Shown in pieces: positions 42,463-54,339 of a stretch of 64,000 nt of DNA. Within the stretch, counting starts at the first letter, position 1; each line of letters opens with the position of its first letter. Made by a program: the position numbers and the translations under genes. This stretch comes from Ostrinia nubilalis (lineage: Eukaryota; Arthropoda; Insecta; Lepidoptera; Crambidae), in assembly GCF_963855985.1 (NCBI RefSeq), contig NC_087112.1, positions 4,962,501 through 5,026,500 of the forward strand, read 5' to 3'. The notes under the pieces were generated by a model. That model worked only from the letters and a program-made list of their open reading frames with translations, was not told the DNA's origin and searched no databases.

Positions 42463-44376
42463 TTTTAATAAGAATTCTGCACAGTATTTCCCATAAAGCC
42501 ATAATGGGTTGTATTATGTGTAAAAGTTTGCAATTATTAACAGAATATAGGTTTTATAGGTCACTGTCGAGCAGGTCATATGAAATTCTTGAGAGAACTC
42601 CCTCTTAACATTATAAAAACAATTAGCGTATACCACTTTTATCTTTTAGTTTTTGCTTCAAACATGGCGGGCTACGCTTTAAAGCACGCTGTTTTTAACA
42701 TAATATGCAAATGGAATAAGATAAAGCCATATAAATTACACCAAGATAATAATGCTAATGCCGATAAAGAATTATACTTTAGTATAAGGGACAAATCTTT
42801 TGGGGCTTACGTTTTTTCGATCAAATGACATAGATAACGAAATGGCTATAGTCTGAGCTAAAAGTCTTGAGCCGTACAAATAAGTTATATCATATCACAT
42901 TATAAAACCGGTTAGTTCAATTCTCTACTAGGAAAAGCATAATCGAACTAAAATATTTTTTACGTAAATTGTAGAAGACGAAACCATTGTGAAAAAAGTT
43001 AGCAGATCTTATTCTTATTAAGAGAGTATTGACGCGAACTACATACTTAATTATTTTAAAATTTATAAACAAGTGACCTCGAGTTCCTTAGGTTTTTCCG
43101 CATGAGGATGCGTAAAAAGAAACGTAAAAACTTTAGTGCATCATAAAAACGACGTTATCTTAAATTATTTATTTGCCGGAAGCATCAAATTAATAACAAA
43201 TTCATATCAATTTTGTCGTAATTACTCGTCTTTTATTGCGTTTTAAAATGTCACTAGTAACTAACTATAAAAGCAGTGAATTTAAGTCGGCAATAAGAGT
43301 ACAGAGTAAGACCGTAACATCAAGTAGGTTGTATAAATTCAAAGCGTGGAACGGAATGTAAGCTAGGGTTTAGATATTCAGTTATTTTTAGTATCGATAC
43401 ATCATATAAGAATAATATATCGATTTAGTCGTCTCGGTGAGAATATTGGCTTGTGTACTCGATAAGTACGATGCCCATCGATTTAGTAATAAGACGTTAT
43501 TGTCAGGTTGATTTTATTGTTGAAGTTTTTTAATGCTTTCCATTGAATGCTTCTGCTAATTTTATTTTATGTAGTCTTTTCAACTCCAATAAAACAAATG
43601 GATCTTAGAAGACTTATCGAATTTCTGATGATTGATTCGAATTCCATGGAGGGATACCTGAGTACAGACTACAGCATTTTTAAGTAATGTAAAGTTACAA
43701 AGTTACAAACTGTACAATAGGTAGGTACATGTAAAATGTACGACGTGAAAGGGTGACACTGACATTGACACTAGAATATTTAGAATATTTTAGTTGTTCT
43801 GTTACAAGTAAATACTCTAATCTATACTTACCTTAACAAATGTGTCGAGTAAGTGGAGAGTAGAGAGTAGTCATAATTTTTTAAATAATACTATGCTTTA
43901 CAGTCACTCACTGCCAATCAATTATGGACAGGCTATGTATAATTTCGGGCTCCATTCCTATTTTAAGTTTTCGACAGTTTTCTACGTGGCGTGTCATTGA
44001 TTTTAGTAAGTACACACGGCCACACTGTTAACTATCCATTTCCGTTTTTACTCTCGCTCTCATTAAATGGTGATTCTTTGCGATAGAACGAGATGACATG
44101 ACTGGCAATGGGCAGTTAACACTGTTGCCGATAGTCCATCGATGGCAAGAACATGTAACATCACTAGCCTAGACCTTAAAATTTAAGGGATCTTGTACAA
44201 CTTGCCATGGACGGACATGGACGGACATAAAGTTTGTGAGATACATGGGCCTTATAAGTTTGCTATTGCTATGTTTATGTGTGTTTTCTTGCAAGTGTCT
44301 CTTTATTTAATGATACGAATTTAAAAGACTCTTTTTTTGATTTTACGTTTTTCTTATAGTTTTCGTCGATCAATTT
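42463..44376. other. Unassigned AT-rich stretch
   Basis: The 82-codon plus frame 42580-42828 is the longest, without other support. TATCGAT words cluster around 43390-43480. On the minus strand CTACTCTCTACTCTCC upstream of AAG-GTAAGT (43840) is a weak acceptor-donor composite. Confidence 0.35.
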
Positions 44377-44496
44377 AGGCTGAGTTACATCACCTGACTT
44401 TAACCGTAACTATGACGATGACCGGTGTTTTTGTATGGAGTTTGACAGATTTTTGATGTTTGTTAAAGTTCAATTAAAATGGTGCAACTCAGCCTA
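44377..44496 (+). mobile_element. Family-1 MITE (copy 6)
   Basis: AGGCTGAGTTACATCACC faces TGGTGCAACTCAGCCT; the core TGTATGGAGTTTGACAGA is present. Confidence 0.87.
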
Positions 44497-44552
44497 AGAT
44501 TATAAAGTTTAAACATCCTTTACGTCTAAACATTTTCGCAACAGGTAGTTTT

Positions 44553-44698
44553 TATACTAATACCTATTATAATCAGGAAAAATTTGATTGTTAGCTTGTA
44601 TTGAACAGGCTCCAAAACTACAGGCCAGATTTGAAAAATTATTTCGCCATTAGGGAATCTGATATAAGTGGTACGAAGTTCGCCGGGTCAGCTAGTAC
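44553..44698 (-). mobile_element. Lep1-like interspersed repeat, short copy
   Basis: From TACTAATACCTATTATAATC to TTCGCCGGGTCAGCTAGTAC. It shares AAAAATTATTTCGCCATTAG with 5500-5672. Confidence 0.6.
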
Positions 44699-44977
44699 AA
44701 GATATTTTCCCACGTATGTATCAATCAATTAGGTGCCTAAGTAAGTAGCTAAGTCTATTAATTTTTGTAGTAAGTATACGTAGTGATGACAATCCATTTG
44801 GTACTAAATCTACTCAGTACTTGGAACCTATACACAAAACTAACCAAATAATCTTAAATCTGAACTGACAGGCAACGGAATGATAAATAGGCCCCGTGTA
44901 TTGATAAATGAAGACACAACCCAGTCAGAATTAGATTTACAATTTCTAGGTACAGAAATACTACCGATTATTATAGA

Positions 44978-45180
44978 CTAGCGGCCGCCCGCGACTTCGT
45001 ACGCGTGGATCCCGTTTTACCCGAATTAAATTTTGCAAAATCCCGTCTTAGTGAGCACCTACGTTCTAAAAGGAACCCCCATGCAAAATTTGAGACACCT
45101 AGCACTTGTAGTTGCTGAGATTTCGTGATGAGTGAGTCAGTCAATCAGTAACCTTTCGCTTTTAAGATAGTATAGATGGC
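44978..45180 (+). mobile_element. Lep1-like interspersed repeat
   Basis: It begins ACTAGCGGCCGCCCGCGAC and TTCGTACGCGTGGATCCCG, identical in its first 40 bases to 18016. It ends CTTTTAAGATAGTATAGAT. Confidence 0.8.
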
Positions 45181-46689
45181 GTAGTGTTTCTAGTTACAGG
45201 ATAGTCACTAGTGATACAAAATAACACAAACTGAACTTCAGTGAGAATTCTAAGAAATTGGCATCGATGTTATCTCTTATAGATAATCTGGAACCCACTT
45301 GAGACTATGGTGTTGTGTAAAGTTAGGCCTTTCTAAGAATTCTATATCTATAGCGGTTTTTGGAAACGAAATTTCTTTATCTGTCTATGACAATAACGGA
45401 TTGAAAAACTTAAAGGGTACCTACAGAAGAATGATTTAACTATAATTTCAACGTTAGTGTACCTTAAGACAAAGCTACAATTTTCATTCGAAATAATATA
45501 ACACACGCAACAATACTAGCTACACATTTGTTTTTGGAAACGAAAGAAAACTGTTAAAAGTATAATCATTTACGTACCCAACGGTAAAAAAGACAGAATT
45601 ATAGCTCATCACTGTGGCACTTTATGTGATTATAATAAATGCTATTTTGCAGGAAAATTTGTAGTCTGACTGTACATGTTGTTACCCTCTCTAAAATCGG
45701 ACAGGCTGTTTAACCGTCAACGCTGATGGACGTCCAAATTGACTATCAGAAGCAACAGTGTTTCTTTCTGGGTGAGTTTCCAAAAGTAGTAAGAATTATC
45801 AAGCTTATGACCATAAGCATAAGGGAGAACTAATATTGAAACTGACTGATCAAGTTACTGAAAGGTGATGTTAAGGGCTGGTATTAAAATATCAAAATGT
45901 CGTAAAGTAATTTTTCATGGCTTTTAAGACTAAGAAAATGTTAAACCAACTACAATAAACTGTCAGCAGACAATGCTACAATAAACTGTCAGCGTAAAAC
46001 AATATACTCTTAAAGCGCAGAAGTCCTCCAAAATCATATTTTATCAAATTCAAATGAAGTCATAAACATGCACTCCGGAACATGTCCAAAAAATATCCCT
46101 TAACTAAAACAAACCACGGTCACCTCTTCGGCCTTAGATACGGTAATACAAAAAAAAAACGAAACCAGTTTAAAGCCTCGTCCGATGAAATATTTCCGGG
46201 ATCACTCAAGGCACCACTCCAAACCCTACTTTATTCCTTGTTGGTTAGAATGATATTCCTTTAAAATTACAAACCGAACTAGAGACTATTGATAGGTATG
46301 CTTATGATAATGTGAAATACAGTCCAAAATCGGTTGATACGACGACAGTGGACGCTATCAAAGCCAGTACGGGTGGCAAGGTGTTAGAGTAATACGTTTC
46401 TGATTACTTTTTAATTTGACCCGCGTGTGAAACTCTGTTAGTAAACTCCTGCGCACTAATAGACACATTACTGCGATTGTCGTTAAATCCTCTTTTTATT
46501 TTATTGTCTGTGGCCCAGTGACATCTGGTTAATGAGGTAACGCGATGCATTTTATGTAATAATGCGCAATTGGCAGGATGTTCATGGTAATTGTGTACTC
46601 CCAAATAACACACTTAAGAATATCCTAGTAACAATACTTACCACTGCAGTTTAATGTTGACGGATGACGTATTATTAATGTAGAAAATG
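45181..46689. other. Unassigned stretch
   Basis: No exon recognised. CpG is mildly raised at 46380-46620, where the minus strand is open for 69 codons. Confidence 0.35.
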
Positions 46690-46730
46690 TTGTCCTTACC
46701 TGAAAAGAAAGCAACAATATTAGTAAATTT
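46690..46730 (-). promoter_or_regulatory. Candidate recursive splice site (ratchet point)
   Basis: On the minus strand TTACTAAT (a consensus branch site) is followed by ATTGTTGCTTTCTTTTCAG and directly by GTAAGG, junction between 46700 and 46699. Branch point, pyrimidine tract, acceptor and abutting donor are all present within 40 bases. This is the best of the three composites on the minus strand. Confidence 0.5.
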
Positions 46731-47095
46731 TATTGAACATAAATAAGAATGTAACTTTTGTATTTCCCTACATTTACTTTGGTACTCGTTTTTATCTAAT
46801 TTCTGCAATCTAATATTGTATCTTTAAAATACAAATAAATCACTTCTAAAAAACCAACTTGTGGCAAAGACTGCGTATCGGATTTACGAGGATAGGTATA
46901 ATCAGTGTCAGTATATTCTGTTCAAAATGTTTATTTAAAAAGTCATTCTAATATCATTGTACATTTGACGGCCCATAGGCTATACGTTTTTGTGTACAAT
47001 AGCAGCTACTAAAATTAATTTGTGTTAGTACAACTTCATTTAGGTAGGACATCATAATCCTAACTTGACTGCTGTCCTATAGGACTATTTTTATT
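46731..47095. other. Unassigned AT-rich stretch
   Basis: No feature recognised. Confidence 0.35.
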
Positions 47096-47230
47096 TTTTC
47101 AAAATTCAAAATTTCTTTATTTTCTTTTAAGACACATTTACAGGGGTTGGGAGTCTCCTTTTAAGTTTAGAAAACCTGTATTAGGAGACGCCCGCTCTTT
47201 CGATCAGCTTTACATAAAAAGAAAATGAAA
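47096..47230 (-). mobile_element. LINE 3'-terminal fragment
   Basis: TTCAAAATTCAAAATTTC followed by TTTATTTTCTTTTAAGAC and GGTTGGGAGTCTCCTTTTAA looks like a reversed LINE simple tail plus 3' UTR. The clade is not determined. Confidence 0.4.
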
Positions 47231-48221
47231 AAAAATTACATGATTTTTACTTAACACCAAATTAATTAGTACCAAAAGTTGTGCGAGTATGAGATAATTT
47301 ATTGTGTGTGTGGGTTTGTGTAAATATGTGCATGCGTTAATTGTTTCTTGTGTTTGCTTGTTCCCTATTGTGATTTATCTGTAAGTACCTACAAACTGAA
47401 CGGCTATCTACTGTCGTTCGACGCGACTTCATGTTTTATTATTTTAGGAGACAAACGGGTATTTAGGTCACCGTCAGGACCAGCAAACCCGCTTCAGCTT
47501 TTTTCAAACCGAATGTCACTAGTAAAACAATATTATTGTAACCGACTGTACAGTTAGCGTCAAATATTTCGTTCCAAAGTAGCCAAAAAGTTCGCCTGTC
47601 TTTGTTACAATTGGAATAAGATTGTCAACTTTTTGGCCACTTTGGGTGTCACGAACTATAGATGCCCTACACTGAACCGTCCCAGCTATGACATTGACAG
47701 AAGAGCGCTACAAGACTGGGTTGATAATGTTTTTGCCACTTGACGTTTCAAAATCGTTGGACTATATTTGACGCTGACTGTACTAGGGGATTCCCAGGTA
47801 CGTCGAGTTGAGCAAACAACTCTGTTTGCAGAGCAGATTGCAGGATTATGGTGCTCGGCGCTCGGCAAAAAATTGGCAAATGATTAATAGAGGACGTTGG
47901 TGTCCTCCTGATGAGGTGCGGTTTGAGGGCCTTCTTTGGGAGGTTATTAAGTTGTAGACTTTTTAGGTGTCTGTTAAACTTTAATCAGCCGTCGAAGTTT
48001 AATCGGGATGGCCAATAAAAGCGTATTACAGATTTTTGATTGGAAATATCAGAATAGTAGTTAACATGCTAAACCCATGTTATTTTGTTCTTAAAGTTAT
48101 AATAAACGATTTACTGATTAATTGAAATCGCAGAAACCACACCTCTTATGATAATTTAATTAATTTGGTTGAAGATAATACTCTATCTGATGCCTTGATT
48201 GATATTAGCCAGGAAAATCTA
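47231..48221. other. Unassigned stretch with one dispersed repeat piece
   Basis: At 47670-47735 CCCAGCTATGACATTGACAG and GAGCGCTACAAGACTGGGTT resemble 56070-56125 (CCCAGATCTGACATTGCC and GAGCGCCACTATCACACTGGG), so both are copies of one unnamed repeat. Confidence 0.4.
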
Positions 48222-48622
48222 GGGCTGAGTTGCATCACCAAACTTTGACCGTATCGATAACCAGTGTTTTTTGTATGGAGTTTGACAGATTTTTGACGTC
48301 TTATCATCATCATCATTTCAGCCATAGGACGTCCACTGCTGAACATAGGCCTCCCCTAATGCTTTCCACGTTAATCGATTGGTGGCGGCCTGCATCCAGC
48401 GCTTCCCTGCTACCTTTACGATGTCGTCGGTCCACCTTGTAGGTGGACGTCCCACGCTGCGTTTTCCGGTACGCGGCCTCCATTCCAGAACCTTGCTGCC
48501 CCATCGACCGTCAGTTCTGCGTACTATATGCCCTGCCCATTGCCACTTCAGCTTGCTAATCCAAATCCGGGCTATGTCAGCGACTTTTGACGTCTGTTAA
48601 AGTTAAAGTAAGCTAAGCCTAA
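48222..48622 (+). mobile_element. Family-1 MITE (copy 7) split by an RTE tail
   Basis: The left part GGCTGAGTTGCATCACC to TTTTGACGTC and the right part GTTAAAGTTAAAGTAAG to AAGCCT are parts of one MITE. The inner duplication TTTTGACGTCT (48291-48301 and 48585-48595) marks the later LINE insertion. Confidence 0.85.
48302..48584 (-). mobile_element. RTE-type LINE 3' end nested in a MITE
   Basis: TATCATCATCATCATTTCAG begins it. The minus strand encodes RPRTGKRSVGRPPTRWTDD-like C-terminus and the KLKWQWAGHI-like region upstream. It has an 11-bp duplication on both sides. It belongs to the CAT-tailed subfamily. Confidence 0.85.
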
Positions 48623-48965
48623 GTAAAAAATTGGAAAAAATAAGCCTCCATTCAATCAAACCAACCTTTGTGCACCTTCAAAGAATCGACCGCTGCTATC
48701 TTACCATTATCGGAAGGGTTTCCTTATTTACTACATTTTGTACCGTCAAAGATTACAAAACAATCGCTGACCCCCATCAAACTCCCGAAACAAATCACAA
48801 AAGATTCGCCGTCTCGGAAATAGATGGCGCTAACAAACAGCGACTAAATAAACGTCGGGAGTTAAAAGCTATATAATGAGATACGACACTTTCCGATGGC
48901 GTTTCAGTTAAGGGCCAGCCCTCGGTATTGATTGGATAATGTGAAGGTTGAAGTCTTGTAGCTTA
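48623..48965. other. Unassigned stretch
   Basis: Holds an 81-codon plus frame (48631-48876) starting MEKISLHSIKPTF. No other evidence for a gene. Confidence 0.3.
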
Positions 48966-49070
48966 AGACTGGGTTGCACCATCTTACTTTAACTTTGAAA
49001 AATTGACAAACTCCATACAAAAAGCACCGATGTTATTGTTACAGTTAAAAAAAGGTGCAACTCAACCTTA
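48966..49070 (-). mobile_element. Family-1 MITE (copy 8)
   Basis: CTGGGTTGCACCATCTTAC faces AAGGTGCAACTCAACCTTA; the core is ACAAACTCCATACAAAAAGC. Confidence 0.8.
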
Positions 49071-49578
49071 GCGTCGATCGTCAATGTCGAGCAATTTACG
49101 CAGTGGTCGTTAGTGGATCGGTCACCCATCCAGTAATGCCCACTGCGTAAGCACAAGAATTCATCTAGTTCTAGGGAAGAAAGTTATTCGGCTAATAATT
49201 ATCACTAAGTAAGTACCTATTCATCACTTTCCCTTAGTAAGTTAAAAACTTTCTACAAGCAATTATTATAATCAGGAAACATGTTATACAATAATAATCA
49301 ATATAATTTGGAAGGGTTTAAAAAAGAAAGTTACACTACAGTCAATGGACTGAAAATGATATTTTTATATGTTTGACAAAACTTTGCAGCTACGATAATG
49401 ACAAGCGAGTTTTTTCTTTCTCCACGCTTTTCGTGACAACTTCACCCAAAAATCGCTAATACACTGTCAGGCATCCGTTGGTCACCGTCCCATCTCACCC
49501 AGGCAGTACAGCGGTTACTTCGAAAAACATCCAAAGTTTCGAATGTTGCCATCCCTCTCACGCAAATCGAGATGCTAG

Positions 49579-49709
49579 TGCAACGTTGGGCGTTGGGACG
49601 ATTAAATAAGTAGACTGACTGCGTATTAAGAGCTCATTTATTAATAGTGTATAACCTTATATACTATGTAAGGGATGTGAGTGTGTGCGTGCGTGACGCG
49701 CATACTACA
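49579..49709 (-). repeat. Long terminal repeat (3' LTR in element orientation)
   Basis: 131 bp, TG...CA ends on the plus strand and, read on minus, TGTAGTATGC to GTTGCA. Identical to 52634-52764, which points to a very recent insertion. Confidence 0.93.
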
Positions 49710-52230
49710 CCTCCCCCGTTTTTTTTTAAATTTTTTTTTTAAGTTAAGAAAAAGAAAAAAAAATATAGTTAGATAAGATTTGAGAAAAAAAAACGTTTTG
49801 TATACATTTTAATAATTGGTTACTTGACACCATAATAAATCCAAGATATAAGATTGAGTAAATTAAAACAAAAAACATATTATTTAAATCAGCCGTGTCA
49901 AATAACCATAACAATTGAAGTGTTAAAAATATTTAAAAATAATTAATACTTAATCTAAACGTGTTGTTGACGACTAAGTACTTAATATGTTTTAAAAATA
50001 TAAATTTTATGTAATACAAATAAAGTCACATCCAAGTATTTCGTACTAGTACACAAGTCATATCCGTTAAAGTTTCCATTTCCGAGATAAGTACATCAAC
50101 AATTCTTATGAGGTGGCCACCCTCATGTTTTAATAGTAGATCTACTACACTTACAAGTCATTATTTATTTATTTATAGTCGACTTATTATTCATTTCATC
50201 ATTTCATCATGGTACTTTTATAAAATGTGCGCGCACTTTATAATAATATTTATTTATTTATAATAATCATTTAAATTAAGGGATAATTTTAAGACTTATA
50301 ATGTCTCCAACTATTCTCACAGAGATATCTAGTATGCACCATGATCGAACGAAGGATAATTCCCCTTAATATTATTTATTTTAGTACCATGTTTACATAA
50401 TATTTATATAATAATTCAATATTCATTCAATATCTAACAAAATACTTTACAATCTCACAAACCTACGCAATCAATGCACAAGAATATCTTAAAACTTTTG
50501 GGTGATCAGTCCAAAATAATCAAAAGTATCCTGTGTAATTAATGCATGCCTAACTTTTAGCTTACCGTTACAAACAATATCAACCTATTTTATAACTTTG
50601 CCTATCTGAATTTCAAACCAAAACCTGCATTATAACAACAAACCTTTATCTCATAGCCTTCATCATTTAATAACATTAACATACATTCCTATGCCTACAA
50701 TTTTCTAACTTACAATATTCCTCCTTATACTTTTTTTTATACAATGTATAAATAATATTCTGTCATAGAATCAAAATTATTCTTATTATTATTATCGTCT
50801 TATCCGTGCAATCATATTTTCCATTTCATAGCTATTACATAATTTCTAGTTATATAATAAGTCATTTGCTATACTGAATATACTGTAATAAAATCATATT
50901 AAAAACAAAACAAATAGATTTTAAGTAAAATTATTTACGTTCATAGTCGTAAAAGTTAAAATGTATGTAAATCATTGTGCAATATCTATTGTGTGTTGAC
51001 CCAAATAAATTAGCAATTGAGTTGTCAGCCAAGTGATATTTTACCTACACTGCAAAATATTTTTCAACATAGCAATCATCAAATTATAAGTATTGCGTTG
51101 TCAATGGTTTACTTTACATTATTTCGTCATTACATAAATATTTTAATTAATTTCATTACTGTATCATGAAAAAATATGACAAAATATTGTTTTACTTCAA
51201 AGTTAAATCCAATCAATCAAATCAATCAATAATCCTATTAATGTTCTGTTAAAGATCCATATTAGAGATGTGATCTTGGTGGTCTTAAAAAGTCTACAAA
51301 ATTATGACAATGATTTAAAGTGTTTACTTGCATACCTACCAAATACAATTATTGTTTAAAATGTAAAGATCTTAATTACAGCGAAGTATTGTGTCGATAC
51401 GCTAGAAAATACCTACATGTCATCATAACGTGTCTGATGCTAAATCACGTTTTGCTGATTTGCAATAAGTCGTATGCGTTGAGTGCAATGACATGACTGA
51501 GTAACAAAATTATTGACCTACTTTTTGACAATCAAATTATTTTAAAAATTGTTGTAATAATATTAATGTAAATAATTCCTTATCAAATAAAATATAAAAA
51601 AATGAGACTGTAAAATATCACTGGTGTAAAACTACATAACTTAATTGCCAAAATATAAATAAAATCTTAAAAAAAATATCATGAAATAAAATTATTATGC
51701 AAATTATTATTCTTTCTTATTATCCAGTATTACTATATTGTTCAATATTATTATGTTATCAGTAAATTTACTAAGTCGTCAACAAACGTTATTATAAAAT
51801 GTAAAACAATTACACAATAAAAATATTCAAATTACCTAGTAATAAACATTTTACATCTTCAATAAAAATATCGAATTCTATATTTATTCCTTTAAGTATA
51901 TAAAATTGCAATTTTGTGAATTAAGTTTAAATTAAATTAGTACATTCAATATATCCATAAAAATATTCTCACAAAATAATTTACTTTACAAAATTACGAA
52001 ATTATTTAAAAAAATATCATCAAATTAAACCAATAAATTAACATTTCAAAAATTAAATTAATCTCCAAAATTGAAATGATAATAATAAATGACAAAAAAT
52101 ATTTTACCATAGAATGATGACCTAATTTTGAAGAGGACAAGAGGACTTTTCTTCATGGGGCACATGGGGACTTCGGCACGGGGACTTATCATGATGTAGG
52201 GTTCTCCCGGCTGCAACCACTTCCGACTCG

Positions 52231-52390
52231 AACACTCCCGGCACCCTGCTAACTGCTGTTAACCTCATCTGGCTCCATCATCGCCCGGCACCCAGCACAC
52301 TGTTTACCACATCTGACTCCATCATCGCCCGGCTCCCAGCACACTGTTGTTACCACATCTGACTCCATCATCGCCCGGCGCCCAGCTTAT
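52231..52390. repeat. 46-bp tandem repeats inside the LTR element
   Basis: The unit GACTCCATCATCGCCCGGC, then (A/T/G)CCCAGCACACTGTTGTT and ACCACATCT is present about three times, preceded by a more diverged unit with CTCCCGGCACCCTGC. It lies about 250 bp inside the primer-binding side, the only GC-rich part of the interior. Confidence 0.8.
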
Positions 52391-52633
52391 CCAATTCTTG
52401 CTTCTTGATCAGGATCAGGAAATTCTTCATTTTTGGCACTGTTATTTCTATTTCACGTACGCATTTATTTTTAGTTCGATAATTTTATTGAAGATTTATT
52501 AATTAAGTCCAATTTTAGTCCATTTTTACGAGTCCACTTTTCACTACATTTTCAATATTATTTTAATTAATTTTAATATTTTCTACTAAACCATCTGCGC
52601 AATGCTGCGTGAGCAGCACTGGCAGGGTCGCCA

Positions 52634-52764
52634 TGCAACGTTGGGCGTTGGGACGATTAAATAAGTAGACTGACTGCGTATTAAGAGCTCATTTATTAAT
52701 AGTGTATAACCTTATATACTATGTAAGGGATGTGAGTGTGTGCGTGCGTGACGCGCATACTACA
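52634..52764 (-). repeat. Long terminal repeat (5' LTR in element orientation)
   Basis: 131 bp, identical to 49579-49709. On the minus strand its promoter-like TATATAAGG would drive transcription into the interior, followed at once by the primer-binding site at about 52616-52633. Confidence 0.93.
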
Positions 52765-52822
52765 CTAGCATGAACGACAGTGACAGATAGACCCGAAACA
52801 ACAACAGCGTTTCGGAGTAGCC

Positions 52823-53495
52823 CTGCAGTCGACAGCACATCAGATACATTTTGATGCAAAATAGCACTTGTTACAACTTACACAAGATGCAGAATAGCTT
52901 GATGTACCGCCTGTACATCAACACTCGGAAATAAATTAACACGGGTGAGTGAAAACACTTCATGGTTCCGTATGTTTTTCTTTTCTTTAACCAAACAAAG
53001 GCAATAAATATTATTTATTAAAAAAATTCGAGTTCAATATTGCCTTAGTACCTTCAATTCTACAGAGGAATCTTTAATCTCGTGGAGTTGGATTTAGTTT
53101 TTAGAATACAGACCATATTGTTATAAGATAACTTTGTGTACCTATTTTCCCAATTTAAAAAGTGCTTTTTAAAAGCCTACTTGCATAAATAAAGGAGTTT
53201 TATGAGTTTTTTTATGAGTTTAGTTAAGATAGTTAAAACATTCAATGTTTCAATCAATCAACATTTCATAATTCCATGCTTTATTAACCGCCTGTGATGA
53301 CACAAAAAGTTGGATACCAGAATTTTAATAAATTAGTGATCAAATTAAATCATTTATTCAGTACTTAGACCCTTTCTTGGGCGCTTGTACACGTCCCAAA
53401 TATAGCTTACCTTACCTCCACTTCAGGACAATGTCGGGAGTAAGATAATAGACCTAATTTGGGCATCTAATTCAGTCTAGCCACCATTTTGTGAA
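52823..53495. other. Unassigned AT-rich stretch
   Basis: No feature recognised. Confidence 0.35.
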
Positions 53496-53660
53496 CTAAG
53501 CCTAGACGCAGCCACCACCAACTTTTAGTTGGCCGATAGTTGGATCGGGCTGTGTTAATCAGTACGGAAATGTATCAGGTATCGGACGATTCTTCATACA
53601 AATTAAAATCGGGCCCAACTATCGGCCAACTAAAAATCGGTGGTCTGCGTCTAGGCTTAC
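53496..53660. mobile_element. Family-2 MITE (copy 2)
   Basis: GCCTAGACGCAGCCACC faces GGTCTGCGTCTAGGC, with TTTTAGTTGGCCGATAGTTG at the left and its complement at the right, as at 10758. TAA and TTA flank it, consistent with a TWA target. Confidence 0.8.
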
Positions 53661-53704
53661 TCGTATAATTCTCAAACGCTGTTATTGTAACCATTGTTCT
53701 AGTA

Positions 53705-53965
53705 CTTAAATATCATCATCATCATCTCAGCCATAGGACGTCCACTGCTGAACATAGGCCTCCCCCAATGCTTTCCATGTTACCCAGTTGGTAGCGGCCT
53801 GCGTCCAGCGCTTTCCTACTACCTTTATGATGTCGTCGGTCCACCTTGTGGGTGGACGTCTCACGCTACGTTTTCCGGTACGCGGCCTCCACTCCAGAAC
53901 CTTGCTGCCCCATCGGCCGTCAGTTCTGCGTACTATGTGCCTTACGTACTTCAGCTTAAATATCA
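53705..53965 (-). mobile_element. RTE-type LINE 3' end with 11-bp duplication
   Basis: The insert 53716-53954 encodes on the minus strand KYVRHIVRRTDGRWGSKVLE, WRPRTGKRSVRRPPTRWTDD, IIKVVGKRW and GEAYVQQWTSYG with a stop, all in one frame, then a CAT tail on the plus strand. CTTAAATATCA flanks it at 53705-53715 and 53955-53965. Confidence 0.87.
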
Positions 53966-54339
53966 AACCAGTAATATCTCAAAACTGAAAAACGGATCCC
54001 GAAAAGCCACGCCTGAAGGTTCCGTAGATAAAGCCAGCCTATCTCGGAAGGGCAGTATTGCCACTTTGCCAAATTACTCTGTCCCAACAAAGATCGCTTT
54101 GTTGGAGGCACCAGGCTTTTTTCCCCACAATAACTATTGGAATGGATACGAAGGCTTAAGGCGTACTTTGACAGATTAAGTTTTCTGAACTAGGTGCGAA
54201 GGGATCAATTTGGTAGATGAAAGCAAGCGGCAGGTGTTTATGGAGTGTTTACGCGTTTAAAGGTGGAGAAAACCCCAAGATTCGTTCTTCAGAAATAACT
54301 TTCCTTGTCGTCAATATAACATTAATTAGATAAAATAGT

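Larger units (their letters stand above)
49579..52764 (-). mobile_element. Non-autonomous LTR retrotransposon, 3186 bp, complete
   Basis: Two LTRs of 131 bp (49579-49709 and 52634-52764) are identical by eye. CTAG flanks the element on both sides (49575-49578 and 52765-52768). Orientation is minus: the LTR then starts TGTAGTATGCGCG and ends CAACGTTGCA, and holds a TATA box in AGTATATAAGG and a following AATAAA. Directly inside the upstream LTR is TGGCGACCCTGCCAGTGC, a typical tRNA primer-binding site. Directly before the other LTR is GGGGGAGG, a polypurine tract. The 2924-bp interior has no gag, protease, RT or integrase frame, so it must rely on enzymes of an autonomous relative. It is larger than typical TRIMs and smaller than typical LARDs. 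Confidence 0.93.
49513..52822. mobile_element. Palindromic MITE (family 4, copy B) split by an LTR element
   Basis: The left arm GGTTACTTCGAAAAAC to GAGATGCTAG (49513-49578) and right arm CATGAACGACAGTGAC to TTTCGGAGTAGCC (52769-52822) are imperfect complements and match copy A at 28225. Removing the insertion restores GAGATGCTAGCATGAACG. Confidence 0.8.

Noticed and set aside
43835..43890. Recursive splice site at AAG-GTAAGT, minus
   Set aside because: An AAG acceptor is disfavoured and the tract just before it is interrupted by purines.
45690..45775. Exon between CGGACAG and GGGTGAGT on the plus strand
   Set aside because: All three frames contain stops.
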